Assembly (NCBI RefSeq): GCF_030718205.1
Contig: NZ_JAUZQF010000001.1
Span: 434,001-498,000, forward strand
Length of the DNA stretch: 64,000 nt
Direction: 5' to 3'
Source of the DNA: Nonomuraea turcica
GTDB lineage: Bacteria; Actinomycetota; Actinomycetes; Streptosporangiales; Streptosporangiaceae
Below the pieces are notes generated by a model that was not told where the DNA came from, searched no databases, and saw nothing but the letters and a program-made list of their open reading frames with translations. How positions within the stretch are numbered: position 1 is the stretch's first letter; each line of letters opens with the position of its first letter. Both the position numbers and the translations under genes were made by a program. Below, piece by piece: positions 1 through 9,925 of the stretch.

Positions 1-374
1 GCTGGCCCGACGGGCTGGAGAAGTGCGTGGGGTGCGAGCTGTGCGCCTGGGCGTGTCCGGCCGACGCGATCTACGTCGAGGGCGCGGACAACACCGATGA
101 GGAGCGCTTCTCGCCGGGCGAGCGTTACGGCCGCACCTACCAGATCAACTATCTGCGGTGCATCCTGTGCGGTCTCTGCATCGAGGCCTGCCCGACCCGC
201 GCGCTCACCATGACCAACGAGTACGAGCTCGCCGACAGCACTCGCGAGGGCCTCATCTTCACCAAGGAGATGTTGCTCGCGCCGCTGACCCAGGGCATGG
301 AGCAGCCGCCGCACCCCATGCGGCTCGGTGAGACCGAAGAGGATTACTACCGGCTGGGGCGGACCAATGGGTGA
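1..374 (+). CDS. nuoI: NADH-quinone oxidoreductase subunit I (5' truncated)
   Basis: This is the C-terminal part of the peripheral-arm ferredoxin-like subunit of complex I, which passes electrons through two 4Fe-4S clusters towards quinone. The frame is open from base 3 and the start lies outside the window. Both CxxCxxCxxxCP cluster motifs are present: [12 protein letters not shown] at about bases 24-59 and [12 protein letters not shown] further on. The rest of the tail is acidic and ends at a TGA that overlaps nuoJ by 8 bp (ATGGGTGA), which indicates translational coupling. It is the first visible gene of the nuo operon, and nuoA-H are expected upstream. Confidence 0.95.
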   Translation, partial: WPDGLEKCVGCELCAWACPADAIYVEGADNTDEERFSPGERYGRTYQINYLRCILCGLCIEACPTRALTMTNEYELADSTREGLIFTKEMLLAPLTQGMEQPPHPMRLGETEEDYYRLGRTNG

Positions 375-1197
375 GACCATCACGTTCTGGGTGCTTGCCG
401 TCGTGTCCGTCGGCGCCGCGCTCGGCATGGTCTTCAACCGGAAGGCCGTGTACTCGGCGCTGATGCTCGGCACGGTGATGCTCTGCCTCGCGGTCCTGTA
501 CGCGGTGCAGGACGCGCCTTTCCTGGCCGCGGTGCAGATCATCGTCTACACCGGCGCCGTCATGATGCTGTTCCTGTTCGTGCTCATGCTGGTGGGCGTG
601 GACTCGTCCGACTCCTTCGTCGAGACGATCAGGGGCCAGCGCTTCTGGGCGGTGCTCGCCGGCATCAGCTTCGCCACGCTGATCATCCTGGCCGTCGGTA
701 ACGCGATCTTCGCTCCCGAGGTCGGGCTGACGCAGGCCACGGCGCAGGGCGGCTATATCCGCTCGATCGCGCTGCTGATATTCACCAAGTACGTCTTCGC
801 GTTCGAGATCACCTCGGCGCTGCTGATCACCGCGGCGCTGGGCGCCATGGTGCTGGCGCACCGCGAGCGGCTCACCGACAAGCCCACGCAGAAGGACCTG
901 GCCCGGGCCAGGTTCGCCGGCGACCGGCCGTCGGCGCTGCCGGGCCCCGGCACGTACGCCACCGGCAACGCCATCGACATGCCGGCGCTGCTGCCCGACG
1001 GGACGGTCGCGGAGTCCTCGGTCAACCGCTACATCGCGCGCTACGACGTCGAGCACGACCACCTGCCCGCCGACCCCAGGTTCGCCGCGGCCATCAAGCA
1101 CACGGTCGAGGAAGACGCCGAGGAGCGCGACATCCACGCGCGCGACGAGGCCGAGGAGCAGGACGCCGAGCAGACCACCAACGAGGTGAACAAATGA
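367..1197 (+). CDS. nuoJ: NADH-quinone oxidoreductase subunit J
   Basis: This is a membrane subunit of complex I, 276 aa. It has the usual five hydrophobic segments in the first ~165 residues, including the conserved glycine-rich [15 protein letters not shown] region that forms the deformed third helix near the quinone and proton channels. A long hydrophilic, charge-rich C-terminal extension (about residues 170-276) makes it longer than proteobacterial NuoJ, which is common in actinobacteria. The ATG at 367 is chosen because it overlaps the nuoI stop. The stop overlaps the nuoK start (ATGA). Confidence 0.95.
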   Translation: MGETITFWVLAVVSVGAALGMVFNRKAVYSALMLGTVMLCLAVLYAVQDAPFLAAVQIIVYTGAVMMLFLFVLMLVGVDSSDSFVETIRGQRFWAVLAGISFATLIILAVGNAIFAPEVGLTQATAQGGYIRSIALLIFTKYVFAFEITSALLITAALGAMVLAHRERLTDKPTQKDLARARFAGDRPSALPGPGTYATGNAIDMPALLPDGTVAESSVNRYIARYDVEHDHLPADPRFAAAIKHTVEEDAEERDIHARDEAEEQDAEQTTNEVNK

Positions 1198-1490
1198 CGA
1201 CGCAATACCTCGTCCTGTCCGGCCTGTTGTTCGCCATCGGCGCCATCGGCGTGCTGATCAGGCGTAACGCGATCGTGGTGTTCATGTGCGTGGAGCTCAT
1301 GCTCAACGCCTGCAACCTCGCGTTCGTCGCCTTCTCCAGGCAGGTCGGCAACTTGGAAGGCCAGATCATCGCGTTCTTCGTGATGGTGGTGGCCGCGGCC
1401 GAGGTCGTGGTAGGCCTCGCCATCATCGTGACGATCTTCCGAACCCGCAGGTCCGCGTCGGTCGACGACGCCAACCTGCTGAAGTACTAA
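1194..1490 (+). CDS. nuoK: NADH-quinone oxidoreductase subunit K
   Basis: This is a 98-aa complex I membrane subunit related to MrpC. It has three hydrophobic helices and the conserved buried glutamates of the family ([11 protein letters not shown] and a second Glu in the third helix, [11 protein letters not shown]), which take part in proton translocation. The start is fixed by a 4-bp ATGA overlap with nuoJ. The length is typical of the family. Confidence 0.95.
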   Translation: MTTQYLVLSGLLFAIGAIGVLIRRNAIVVFMCVELMLNACNLAFVAFSRQVGNLEGQIIAFFVMVVAAAEVVVGLAIIVTIFRTRRSASVDDANLLKY

Positions 1491-1500
1491 GAGGTGACTG

Positions 1501-3405
1501 GTGGAATCTGAAATCGCTCAGATCGCCCAGCACACCGGCGGCATGATCGGCAACGCCTGGCTGATGATCGCTTTCCCGCTGCTGGGAGCGTTCATCCTGC
1601 TGGCGTTCAACCGGCTCACCGACCGCTGGGGCCATCTGCTGGGCGTGGCCATGTCCCTCGCCTCGTTCGTCGTGGCGGTGCTGGCGTTTGTCGAGCTCAT
1701 CGGCTTTGGGGAGAACGAGCGCCGCCGGGCGGTGCACCTGTGGGAGTTCATCCCCAACCTCGACATCAACATCGGGCTGCTGATCGACCCGCTGTCGATC
1801 AGCTTCGCGCTGCTGATCACCGGTGTGGGTTCGCTGATCCACATCTACTCGATCGGCTACATGTCGCACGACGAGCACCGGCGCAGGTTCTTCGCCTATC
1901 TCAACCTGTTCGTGGCGGCGATGCTGCTGCTGGTGCTGGCCGACAACTATGTGGGCCTGTTCATCGGCTGGGAGGGCGTCGGTCTGGCGTCGTACCTGCT
2001 GATCGGGTTCTGGCAGTTCAAGCCGTCGGCGGCGGTCGCGGCCAAGAAGGCGTTCGTGGTCAACCGCGTCGGTGACTTCGGCCTGCTGGTCGGCATGTTC
2101 GTCATCTTCACGACGTACCAGACGCTGTCGTTCGCGGAGCTCAAGCCGATCCAGGCCGAGAACGGCACCACGCTCGCCATCGGGCTGCTGCTGCTCCTCG
2201 GCGCCTGCGGCAAGTCGGCGCAGCTGCCACTGCAGTCCTGGCTCCTGGACGCCATGGAGGGTCCGACTCCTGTGTCGGCCCTGATCCACGCCGCGACTAT
2301 GGTCACCGCCGGTGTCTACCTGGTGGTCCGGTCCGGGGTGTACTTCTTCCCCGAAGGCTCCGGGGCGGCGCTGGCCGTGGCCATCGTGGGTGCGGCCACG
2401 CTGCTCGCCGGTGCCATCATCGGTTGTGCGAAGGACGACATCAAGAAGGGCCTGGCCGGTTCGACGATGTCGCAGATCGGCTACATGATGCTGGGCGCGG
2501 GTCTCGGCCCGGCCGGCTACGCCTTCGCGATCGGCCACCTGATCACGCACGGTTTCTTCAAGGCCGACCTGTTCCTCGGGGCCGGGTCCGTCATGCACGG
2601 CATGAACGACGAAGTCGACATGCGGAAGTACGGCGGGCTGCGCAAGTTCATGCCGCTGACCTTCGTCACGTTCTTCGTCGGCTACCTGGCGATCATCGGG
2701 TTCCCGCTGCTGTCCGGTTACTTCACCAAGGACGGCATCATCGAGACCGCGGTGCACCACCAGCCCATCCTGGGTTGGCTGGCCGTGCTCGGCGCCGGGA
2801 TCACCGGCTTCTACATGTCGCGGATGGTCTTCATGACCTTCTTCGGCCAGAAGCGCTGGGCCGAGGGCGCACACCCGCACGAGTCGCCGGCGGTCATGAC
2901 CTGGCCGTTGATCATCCTGTCGATCGGCGCCATCGGCCTGGGCGGCTACCTCGTCCTGAGCAACCGGCTCCTGCTGTTCCTGGCGCCGGCGGTCGGACGG
3001 CCGGCGGAGCTGCCGGAGTTCCACTTCACCAGCACGCCGGGTCTCGCCACGCTGGCGCTGGTCGCCGTGGGTGCGGCCTACGCCTGGATGAAGTACGGCC
3101 GGGTCGAGGTGCCTGCCGTGCAGCCGCGCGGTTCGTTCCTCACCACGTTCGCCCGCCGCGACCTGTACGGTGACGCGCTCAACGAGTCGCTGTTCATGCG
3201 CCCCGGCCAGTGGCTGACCCGCCTCGCCGTGTTCTTCGACAACCGCGGCGTCGACGGGCTGGTCAACGGCCTGGCCGCGGGCATCGGCGGCAGCTCCGGG
3301 CGCCTCAGGCGGATCCAGACGGGCTTCGCCAGAACGTACGCGTTGTCCATCTTCATCGGTGCCGCCCTGCTGACCGGCGCCCTGCTCCTCGTTGGGACCA
3401 TCTGA
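1501..3405 (+). CDS. nuoL: NADH-quinone oxidoreductase subunit L
   Basis: This is the distal antiporter-like proton-pumping subunit of complex I (634 aa). Family hallmarks are visible: the Glu-containing [18 protein letters not shown] helix, the channel lysine region ([20 protein letters not shown]), [15 protein letters not shown] and [18 protein letters not shown]. The C-terminal region includes the long lateral helix. A GTG start at 1501 is preceded by an AGAGGTG ribosome-binding site. It is separated from nuoK by 10 bp and overlaps nuoM by one base (TGATG). Confidence 0.96.
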   Translation: MESEIAQIAQHTGGMIGNAWLMIAFPLLGAFILLAFNRLTDRWGHLLGVAMSLASFVVAVLAFVELIGFGENERRRAVHLWEFIPNLDINIGLLIDPLSISFALLITGVGSLIHIYSIGYMSHDEHRRRFFAYLNLFVAAMLLLVLADNYVGLFIGWEGVGLASYLLIGFWQFKPSAAVAAKKAFVVNRVGDFGLLVGMFVIFTTYQTLSFAELKPIQAENGTTLAIGLLLLLGACGKSAQLPLQSWLLDAMEGPTPVSALIHAATMVTAGVYLVVRSGVYFFPEGSGAALAVAIVGAATLLAGAIIGCAKDDIKKGLAGSTMSQIGYMMLGAGLGPAGYAFAIGHLITHGFFKADLFLGAGSVMHGMNDEVDMRKYGGLRKFMPLTFVTFFVGYLAIIGFPLLSGYFTKDGIIETAVHHQPILGWLAVLGAGITGFYMSRMVFMTFFGQKRWAEGAHPHESPAVMTWPLIILSIGAIGLGGYLVLSNRLLLFLAPAVGRPAELPEFHFTSTPGLATLALVAVGAAYAWMKYGRVEVPAVQPRGSFLTTFARRDLYGDALNESLFMRPGQWLTRLAVFFDNRGVDGLVNGLAAGIGGSSGRLRRIQTGFARTYALSIFIGAALLTGALLLVGTI

Positions 3406-4964
3406 TGTCACCCTGGCTTCCGATACTCATGGCGGTGCCCGTGGTGGGCGCCATCGTGGTGGCCCTGCTCCCCAAGGGCAGTGACAAGCTGGCCAAGCAG
3501 GTCACGCTGCTGGTCTCGCTGCTGGTGCTGGTGCTCACGGGCGTCATGGCGGCCGGGTTCCAGCCGACCGGCGAGCGGTTCCAGTTCAAGGCCGAGTACA
3601 ACTGGATCCCCAGCTTCGGCGTGAAGTTCGGGGTCGGCGTCGACGGCGTGGCCCTCGTGCTCATCGCGCTGTCGGCGGTGCTGGTGCCGATCGTTGTGCT
3701 GGCCTCCTGGCACGACGCCGACGGCGTCAAGAGTGCCGACGGCACCGTGATCGCGCCCAAGCGGTCGGTGAAGACGTACTTCTCGCTGCTGCTGGTGCTG
3801 GAGACGATGATGATCGGCGTCTTCGCGGCGACCGACATCTTCCTCTTCTACGTCTTCTTCGAAGCGATGCTGATCCCGATGTACTTCATGATCGGCTCGT
3901 ACGGCGGCGCCCAGCGGTCCTACGCGGCCGTCAAGTTCCTGCTGTACTCGCTGTTCGGCGGCCTGCTCATGCTGGTCGCGGTCATCGGGCTCTACTTCGT
4001 GGCCGGCAAGAACACGTTCATGTTCCCCCAGCTGGTCGGGGCCATCCAGGACCCGGCCATGCAGAAGTGGCTGTTCGCCGGGTTCTTCATCGCCTTCGCG
4101 ATCAAGGCGCCGCTGTGGCCGGTGCACACGTGGCTGCCCGACGCGGCCGCGCAGGCGCCGGCCGGGGCCGCCGTGCTGCTGGTCGGCGTGCTGGACAAGG
4201 TCGGCACATTCGGCATGCTGCGCTTCTGCCTGGAGCTGTTCCCGGAGGCGGCCAAGGCGTTCACGATGCCGATCGTCGTGCTCGCGGTCATCAGCATCAT
4301 CTACGGCGCCATCGTGGCCATCGGGCAGAACGACATGAAGCGGCTCATCGCCTACACGTCGATCTCGCACTTCGGCTTCATCGTGCTCGGCGTGTTCGCC
4401 ATGTCGGACGTCGCCCAGTCCGGTGCCGCCCTCTACATGGTCAACCACGGCTTCGCCACCGGTGCGCTGTTCCTGGCCGCCGGCTTCCTCATCGCCCGGC
4501 GCGGCTCGCCGTACATCGAGGACTACGGAGGCGTGCAGAAGGTCGCGCCGGTGCTGGCGGGCTTCTTCCTGGTCGCCGGTCTTGCGGGGCTCTCGCTGCC
4601 CGGTCTGTCGTCGTTCGTCAGCGAGTTCATGGTCATGATCGGGACCTACTCCAGCGCGGCCCATGGCTCCGGGGCGCTGACGGCGGCCGCCGTCATCTCC
4701 GCGGTGGCCGTGGTCCTCGCGGCTGTCTACATCCTGTGGATGGTCCAGCGGGTCATGAACGGGCCGACCGCCGAGCCGGTCAAGGCGTTCAAGGACCTGA
4801 ACGCCCGCGAGATCTGGGTGCTGGCCCCGCTGGTCGCCCTGATCATCGGGTTCGGCTTCTTCCCCAAGCCGCTGCTCGACGTGATCAACCCGTCCGTGCA
4901 AGAGACCCTGACCAACGTGAAGGTGCCGGTCTCCACCATCGCTGAGAAGGGGACAGGTCAGTGA
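3405..4964 (+). CDS. nuoM: NADH-quinone oxidoreductase subunit M
   Basis: This is the second antiporter-like proton-pumping subunit (519 aa). Conserved blocks include FFEAMLIPMYFMIG with the essential Glu, the lysine helix FAIKAPLWPVHTWLPDA, and MKRLIAYTSISHFGFIVLG. The ATG at 3405 overlaps the nuoL stop (TGATG), and the 3' end overlaps the nuoN GTG by 4 bp. It has about 14 hydrophobic segments, as expected. Confidence 0.96.
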   Translation: MSPWLPILMAVPVVGAIVVALLPKGSDKLAKQVTLLVSLLVLVLTGVMAAGFQPTGERFQFKAEYNWIPSFGVKFGVGVDGVALVLIALSAVLVPIVVLASWHDADGVKSADGTVIAPKRSVKTYFSLLLVLETMMIGVFAATDIFLFYVFFEAMLIPMYFMIGSYGGAQRSYAAVKFLLYSLFGGLLMLVAVIGLYFVAGKNTFMFPQLVGAIQDPAMQKWLFAGFFIAFAIKAPLWPVHTWLPDAAAQAPAGAAVLLVGVLDKVGTFGMLRFCLELFPEAAKAFTMPIVVLAVISIIYGAIVAIGQNDMKRLIAYTSISHFGFIVLGVFAMSDVAQSGAALYMVNHGFATGALFLAAGFLIARRGSPYIEDYGGVQKVAPVLAGFFLVAGLAGLSLPGLSSFVSEFMVMIGTYSSAAHGSGALTAAAVISAVAVVLAAVYILWMVQRVMNGPTAEPVKAFKDLNAREIWVLAPLVALIIGFGFFPKPLLDVINPSVQETLTNVKVPVSTIAEKGTGQ

Positions 4965-6550
4965 ACTCCATTCCAGCGCCGACGATCGAGTACGGCACGC
5001 TGGCGCCGCTGCTGGTGGTGTTCGGCGCGGCCGTCATCGGCGTGCTCGTCGAGGCGTTCGCGCCGCGTTACCTGCGTAAGGCGATCCACGTACCGCTCAC
5101 TCTGCTGAGCCTGCTCGGCGCGTTCGCACTGGTGCTCGTGCAGGTGCTGCGCGGCCAGGTGTCCACGACGGCCGCCGCCATGGGCGCGGTCGCGGTGGAC
5201 GGGCCCTCGCTGTTCATCTGGGGCGTCATCCTCGTCCTGTCGTTCGTGTGCGTGCTTCTGATCAACGACGAGGGCCACTTCGTCGCCTCGGCCGCGGCCG
5301 TGCCGGGCAGCGCCGACGAGGAAGAGGCCGAGACCGTGACCGGCGGCGCCGGCCACACCGAGGTATACCCGCTGGTGTTGTTCGCGGTCGGCGGCATGCT
5401 GCTCTTCCCGGCCTCGCACGACCTGCTCATGATGTTCGTGGCCCTCGAGGTCATGTCGCTGCCGCTCTACCTGCTGTGCGGACTGGCCCGCCGGCGTCGC
5501 CTGCTGTCGCAGGAGGCGTCCATGAAGTACTTCCTGCTGGGCGCGTTCTCCTCGGCCTTCTTCCTGTACGGCACCGCGATGGTCTACGGGTACGCGGGCA
5601 CCGTCTCGCTCCCTGGCATCAACCAGGCCCTGGCCGAGGGCGCGGCGCTCGACCCGCTGCTGATGATCGGGCTCGCGCTGCTCGGCGTGGGCCTGCTGTT
5701 CAAGATCGGCGCGGCGCCGTTCCAGGCGTGGAAGCCGGACGTCTACCAGGGCGCCCCGACCCCGATCACCGCTCTGATGGCCTCGGGCACGCTGGTCGCG
5801 GCCGTGGGCGCCGTGCTGCGGGTGTTCTGGGTGGGTCTGGGCAACCTCGACTGGAACTGGCGGCCTGTCATCTGGGTCATCGCGGCGCTGACCATGGTCG
5901 TCGGCTCGGTGCTGGCGATCACGCAGACCGAGATCAAGCGCATGCTGGCCTACTCGTCCATCGCGCACGCGGGCTTCCTGCTCGTCGGCGTGATGGCCAC
6001 GTTCGGCTCCGCCGAGCAGAACGCGGTTTCGCTGAAGGCGATCCTGTTCTACCTGGCGGTCTACGGCATCACGACGGTCGGCGCGTTCGCGATCGTCACG
6101 CTGGTGCGCGACCCCGGCGGCGAGGCCGGGCACCTGTCGCGCTGGGCCGGGCTCGGCAAGCGGGCCCCGATCCTGGCCGGGGTGTTCGCCTTCTTCCTGC
6201 TGGCCTTCGCCGGCATCCCGCTGACCAGCGGCTTCTTCGGCAAGTACGCCGTCTTCGCTGCCGCGCTCAACAGCGGGACGCAGCCCGGCGACTCGATGGG
6301 CGGCTGGATGGCCGGACTGGTCGTCGTGGGTGTGGTGGCCTCGGCCGTCGCGGCGTTCTTCTACGTGCGCGTGATCGTCCTGATGTTCTTCAGCGAGCCG
6401 GCCGCCGACGGCCCGGCGATCGTGGTGCCCAGTGCGGGGACCGTGGCTGTCATCGCCGTCGCGCTGCTGGTTACCGTAGGGGTGGGGCTCTACCCGGAGT
6501 CCATGCTCAGCGTTGCCAACGAAGCTGCTAGCAGCTTGTTCATCAGATAA
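4961..6550 (+). CDS. nuoN: NADH-quinone oxidoreductase subunit N
   Basis: This is the third antiporter-like subunit of complex I (529 aa). It shows the conserved FVALEVMSLPLYLLCGLARR segment with its Glu, the lysine helix FKIGAAPFQAWKPDVYQGAP and IKRMLAYSSIAHAGFLLVG. A loop of roughly residues 105-135 that is acidic and rich in Glu/Ala interrupts the N-terminal helices, a feature of actinobacterial NuoN. The GTG start overlaps the nuoM stop (GTGA). This is the last nuo gene of the operon. Confidence 0.96.
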   Translation: MNSIPAPTIEYGTLAPLLVVFGAAVIGVLVEAFAPRYLRKAIHVPLTLLSLLGAFALVLVQVLRGQVSTTAAAMGAVAVDGPSLFIWGVILVLSFVCVLLINDEGHFVASAAAVPGSADEEEAETVTGGAGHTEVYPLVLFAVGGMLLFPASHDLLMMFVALEVMSLPLYLLCGLARRRRLLSQEASMKYFLLGAFSSAFFLYGTAMVYGYAGTVSLPGINQALAEGAALDPLLMIGLALLGVGLLFKIGAAPFQAWKPDVYQGAPTPITALMASGTLVAAVGAVLRVFWVGLGNLDWNWRPVIWVIAALTMVVGSVLAITQTEIKRMLAYSSIAHAGFLLVGVMATFGSAEQNAVSLKAILFYLAVYGITTVGAFAIVTLVRDPGGEAGHLSRWAGLGKRAPILAGVFAFFLLAFAGIPLTSGFFGKYAVFAAALNSGTQPGDSMGGWMAGLVVVGVVASAVAAFFYVRVIVLMFFSEPAADGPAIVVPSAGTVAVIAVALLVTVGVGLYPESMLSVANEAASSLFIR

Positions 6551-6561
6551 GGGGATCTCGT

Positions 6562-7551
6562 ATGTCTGCGCCACCCGTGGTTGACCTTCCCATTGAGGAC
6601 GAACGGTTGGCGCAGGACGTGGCCACCGGACTGGCCGCGGTGGAGAAGCTCCTGCGTACGTCGGTGGAGAGCGAGGACGCCTTCGTCACGGAGGCGTCCA
6701 AGCACCTCATTGAGGCCGGCGGCAAGCGGTTCCGCACGCTGATGGTGTTGCTCGCCGCCCAGTTCGGCGATTCGTCGGCGCCGGGCGTCGTGCCCGGCGC
6801 GGTGGTCATCGAGCTGACCCACCTGGGCTCGCTCTACCACGACGACGTCATGGACGAGGCCCGGGTACGCCGGGGCTCCCCGTCCGCGAACGCGCGGTGG
6901 GACAACACTGTCGCGATTCTCACCGGCGACTACCTGTTCGCCCAGGCCTCCGACATCCTGGCCGACCTCGGGCCCGAGTTGATCCGCATCCAGGCGCAGA
7001 CGTTCTCCCGCCTGGTCCAGGGCCAGATCCGCGAGACCGTCGGCCCGCGCGCTGATGAGGACCCGATCGCGCACTACGTCAACGTCCTGGCCGACAAGAC
7101 GGGCTCGCTGATCGCCGCCTCCGGCCGCTTCGGAGCCCTGCTCTCCGGGGCTCCCGCGGACGTCGAGGAGCGGCTGAGCCGGGCCTGCGAGGCCATCGGA
7201 GTGGCCTGGCAGCTGGGGGACGACCTGCTGGACGTGGCCTCCACGGGGGCGCAGTCGGGCAAGACGCCGGGCACTGACCTCCGTGAGGGCATCAAGACCC
7301 TCCCGGTCCTGTACGCCCTGGCCGCCGACGACTCCCCACGCCTTTCCGAGCTGCTGTCGGGCCCGGTGGCCGAGTCCGACGTGGACGAGGCGTTGACCCT
7401 GCTCCGTGCGCACCCGGCGATGGCGCGGGCGCGGGCGGAGCTGGAGGCGTGGGTGGACCGGGCGCGGGATGACATTTCCGGTTTGCCTGACATCCCGGCG
7501 CGAGACGCCTTTTTGGCGCTATGTGACTACGTGGTCCAGCGTTCTGGCTGA
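6562..7551 (+). CDS. Polyprenyl diphosphate synthase (trans-isoprenyl)
   Basis: This elongates allylic diphosphates with isopentenyl diphosphate to make a long polyprenyl diphosphate, probably the menaquinone tail (inference from position next to nuo). It has 329 aa, typical for the family. Both aspartate-rich Mg-binding motifs are present: the first as LYHDDVMDEAR and the second as GDDLLD. GGKRFRTLM matches the diphosphate-binding block. The gene follows nuoN by 11 bp with a GGGGAT ribosome-binding site and is probably in the same transcript. Its 3' end overlaps the convergent rarD-like gene by 33 bp. Confidence 0.92.
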   Translation: MSAPPVVDLPIEDERLAQDVATGLAAVEKLLRTSVESEDAFVTEASKHLIEAGGKRFRTLMVLLAAQFGDSSAPGVVPGAVVIELTHLGSLYHDDVMDEARVRRGSPSANARWDNTVAILTGDYLFAQASDILADLGPELIRIQAQTFSRLVQGQIRETVGPRADEDPIAHYVNVLADKTGSLIAASGRFGALLSGAPADVEERLSRACEAIGVAWQLGDDLLDVASTGAQSGKTPGTDLREGIKTLPVLYALAADDSPRLSELLSGPVAESDVDEALTLLRAHPAMARARAELEAWVDRARDDISGLPDIPARDAFLALCDYVVQRSG

Positions 7552-8451
7552 TCTCCTGACACGCGCGGCCGCCCGGGCCGTCCTGATGCTGTCGTACGTG
7601 AAGATCGCCAAGGCCAGCCAGACGATCGAGAACCCGATCCACCGGCTGGGCGGCATTGTCTCCTTGGCGATCAGCACACCGCACGCGAACTGCAGGATCG
7701 GCGCGATGTACTGCAGCAGCCCCATCGTGCTGAGCGGCACCCGGATGGCGGCCGCCCCAAAGCAGATCAGCGGCACCGCCGTGACGATCCCCGCCCCGAC
7801 CAGCAACAACGCATGCCCGGCCCCTTGATTCGGGAAGGTCGCCTCCCCGCTCACCTGCAGCGTGATCAGATACCCGAGAGCGGGCAGCAGCAGAACCAGC
7901 GTCTCGACCGCCAGGCCCTCGGTCGCCGCCACATTGGCCTTCTTCTTGACCAGCCCGTACACCCCGAAGCTCACCGCCAGCGTGAGCGCGATCCACGGCA
8001 GCCGCCCGTAGTCGAAGGCCAGCACGAGCACCGCGACCGCCCCGAACCCGACGGCCGCCCACTGCAGCAGCCGCAGCCGCTCGCGCAGCAGCACCACGCC
8101 GAACACCACGTTGACGAGTGGATTGATGAAGTACCCCAGGGCGCTCTCCACCACATGCCCGGTGTTGACCGCGTAGATGTAGGTGCCCCAGTTGAGGGTG
8201 ACGACAATGGCCGCGACGGTGAGCAGGGCGAGCTTCCCGGGTTGCCTGGCCAGCTCCCGGATCCAGGACCAGTGCCTGCGGACGGCGAGCGCGGCGGCGA
8301 CGGCGACCAGTGACCACACCATCCGGTGCGCCAGGATCTCGACGGCACCTGACGGCTTGAGCAGCGGCCAGTAGAGGGGGAAGAGCCCCCACATGGTGTA
8401 GGCGGCGACCCCGTACAAGACGCCGCGCCGAAGGTCAGGCATGTACGCCAT
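7519..8451 (-). CDS. rarD: EamA family transporter, RarD type
   Basis: This is a ten-helix inner-membrane permease of the drug/metabolite transporter superfamily (310 aa). The opening segment YGVAAYTMWGLFPLYWPLL and the block NWGTYIYAVNTGHVVESALGYFINPL are diagnostic of the RarD subgroup, whose substrates are poorly defined. An alternative ATG lies at 8442. It is transcribed away from msrA across a 112-bp AT-richer gap and converges with the polyprenyl synthase. The RarD subgroup call is firm; the transported compound is unknown. Confidence 0.9.
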   Translation of the reverse strand: MAYMPDLRRGVLYGVAAYTMWGLFPLYWPLLKPSGAVEILAHRMVWSLVAVAAALAVRRHWSWIRELARQPGKLALLTVAAIVVTLNWGTYIYAVNTGHVVESALGYFINPLVNVVFGVVLLRERLRLLQWAAVGFGAVAVLVLAFDYGRLPWIALTLAVSFGVYGLVKKKANVAATEGLAVETLVLLLPALGYLITLQVSGEATFPNQGAGHALLLVGAGIVTAVPLICFGAAAIRVPLSTMGLLQYIAPILQFACGVLIAKETMPPSRWIGFSIVWLALAIFTYDSIRTARAAARVRRSARTLDHVVT

Positions 8452-8563
8452 CTTCGCCCATTACCACCTTTAACCACAAATTCCATCCACTATACGGAAA
8501 TGTGTAGATCTCCTTAAGCGTTGCTGCCTGTGTAGGCTGACAGAGAGCGATGGAGGTAGTGCG

Positions 8564-9226
8564 ATGGGCTGGCTGTTCGGCGGCAACAAGACATCGATGG
8601 TCCGACCCGAGGACGCCCTCCCGGGCCGCGCGGAGACCATGCCCGTCCCGGCCCGCCACGCGGTCCTGGACGCCCCGCTGGCCCCGCCGTACCCGTCCGG
8701 CACGGAGATCGCCGACTTCGGCCTTGGCTGCTTCTGGGGCGCCGAGCGCAAGTTCTGGCAGACCCCCGGGGTCGTGACGACGGCGGTCGGCTACCAGGGC
8801 GGCTACACGCCGAACCCGACGTACGAGGAGGTCTGCAGCGGCCGCACGGGCCACACCGAGGCCGTGCGGGTCGTCTTCGACCCCGCCAAGATCTCGTACG
8901 AGGAGCTCCTGAAGGTCTTCTGGGAGGCCCACGACCCGACGCAGGGCATGCGCCAGGGCAACGACGTCGGCACCCAATACCGCTCGGCGATCTACTACCA
9001 CTCGCCGGAGCAGCAGAAGGCGGCGGAGACGTCCCGGGACGCGTACCGGGGGGTGCTGAAGGCGGCGGGCTACGGCGAGATCACCACGGAGATCGCCGAG
9101 GCGGGGCCGTTCTACTTCGCCGAGGATTATCACCAGCAGTACCTCTTTAAAGTGCCGAACGGTTACTGCGGTATCGGCGGCACCGGAGTGGCCTGCCCGA
9201 TCGGTCTGACCTCCGGCGAGGCATGA
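8564..9226 (+). CDS. msrA: Peptide-methionine (S)-S-oxide reductase MsrA
   Basis: This cytoplasmic repair enzyme reduces methionine-S-sulfoxide in proteins. It has 220 aa with the catalytic motif GLGCFWGAE near residue 56 and the substrate-pocket block [14 protein letters not shown] near the C terminus. A GGAGG ribosome-binding site precedes the ATG at 8564. The final 99 bp are odd. They use TTT, AAA and GGT codons, unlike the TTC/AAG/GGC preference just upstream, and near-identical copies recur three times in the next 12 kb. The C terminus may therefore have been supplied by an incoming element. Confidence 0.95.
   Translation: MGWLFGGNKTSMVRPEDALPGRAETMPVPARHAVLDAPLAPPYPSGTEIADFGLGCFWGAERKFWQTPGVVTTAVGYQGGYTPNPTYEEVCSGRTGHTEAVRVVFDPAKISYEELLKVFWEAHDPTQGMRQGNDVGTQYRSAIYYHSPEQQKAAETSRDAYRGVLKAAGYGEITTEIAEAGPFYFAEDYHQQYLFKVPNGYCGIGGTGVACPIGLTSGEA
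9128..9226 (+). repeat. msrA-tail repeat, copy 1 (in the intact gene)
   Basis: This segment encodes the MsrA C terminus from YHQQY to the stop. Its core, about 9141-9186, is nearly identical to the copies at 10688, 15645 and 21210. The downstream part ([10 protein letters not shown]) is shared only with copy 2. It is annotated as the reference member of a dispersed repeat family and a candidate attachment site. Confidence 0.85.
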
Positions 9227-9237
9227 TCGGCCTGTCC

Positions 9238-9257
9238 TGATCCACGCTGGGGGATCA
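9238..9257 (+). terminator. Hairpin after msrA, possible terminator
   Basis: A TGATCC/GGATCA inverted repeat with an 8-nt loop starts 12 bp after the msrA stop. No T-tract follows, which is common for actinobacterial terminators, so function is only suggested. Confidence 0.4.
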
Positions 9258-9380
9258 AGGGAGGGAGTGCGAGAGTCTTCTACGAGATCGTCGCGTCTCT
9301 CCCTGGCTACGAGTTCGATGACCTCGACTGGCGGGCTGTCGAGAGTGCCCTGCCCGCCAGCGTCGTAGGCGGCGCAACGA

Positions 9381-9716
9381 TCAGTCCGTATCACCCTTAT
9401 ATCCGGCACCACCGGTATATTCGGACTCCTCAAACAGCCGAGTCCGACGCCAGACGCCGTCGATGCATTGTCCTTCCGCCTCGACCCAGTGGCCGTTGAC
9501 ACACGTCGTATAGATCACGAAGAGCTCCGGCAGTACGGCTGTGGCCTTGTCCTCGCGAAGCGTGTAGCCCGCGTTCGGAGGGACGACCGGATAGCGGTGT
9601 CCTTGCACCCACGGCAGCAACCAGCACGGGCCGTCCTGCCCCTGCCAGCCCTCAATCAGCGATCCTCCGCACCATGGGCATAAGAAGCGCTCCGACGGCC
9701 GATAATCATCGAACAT
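9381..9716 (-). CDS. Hypothetical zinc-ribbon-like protein
   Basis: This is a 111-aa protein of unknown function. Near the N terminus it has a CPWCGG knuckle. A single further Cys-containing stretch (TTCVNGHW) and a lone Cys near residue 84 could complete a metal site. The middle is rich in Trp, Pro and Gly. There is no signal peptide or membrane segment. The start is uncertain: ATG at 9716 or GTG at 9722. It is the first gene after msrA, on the opposite strand, and lies within the first module bounded by msrA-tail repeats. Confidence 0.55.
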   Translation of the reverse strand: MFDDYRPSERFLCPWCGGSLIEGWQGQDGPCWLLPWVQGHRYPVVPPNAGYTLREDKATAVLPELFVIYTTCVNGHWVEAEGQCIDGVWRRTRLFEESEYTGGAGYKGDTD

Positions 9717-9769
9717 TCCCACGAAGACCAGTGTGACCCCTCGGGTGCTTTGCGCGCCGGCCAGGCGAC

Positions 9770-9865
9770 CGAGCGTCTCGGCACGCCGGCCGATCGCATC
9801 TGCCTGGCCGGTCCTGGGTCTGGCAGGTGGATAGTGATCTACACCGTGGGGATTTTCCGTAGCGA
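9770..9865 (+). pseudogene. Remnant of a repeated unknown gene (IYTVG family)
   Basis: A stretch ending in a frame reading VIYTVGIFR matches fragments at 15516 and 28140-28290 that read [11 protein letters not shown]. The upstream CTCGGCACGCCGGCCGATC also matches the 28170 region. No intact copy of the parent gene is present in the window, so its function is unknown. Confidence 0.5.
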
Positions 9866-9900
9866 TTGGGTTTTGCGCTGAGCGAAGACTTCGCGTTTTG

Positions 9901-9913
9901 CTACTTTGAGTAG
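9901..9913 (+). promoter_or_regulatory. Inverted repeat before the antitoxin gene
   Basis: CTACT-TTG-AGTAG lies 12 bp before the antitoxin ATG, in a locally AT-rich stretch. Ribbon-helix-helix antitoxins usually repress their own operon from such sites, so this is a candidate autoregulatory operator. Confidence 0.5.
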
Positions 9914-9925
9914 TAAACTGGTTCT

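Noticed and set aside
1423..6574. Long open frames antisense to nuoL, nuoM and nuoN
   Set aside because: They are mirror frames caused by high GC third positions, are rich in Arg/His/Asp with no family motifs, and overlap well-conserved genes.
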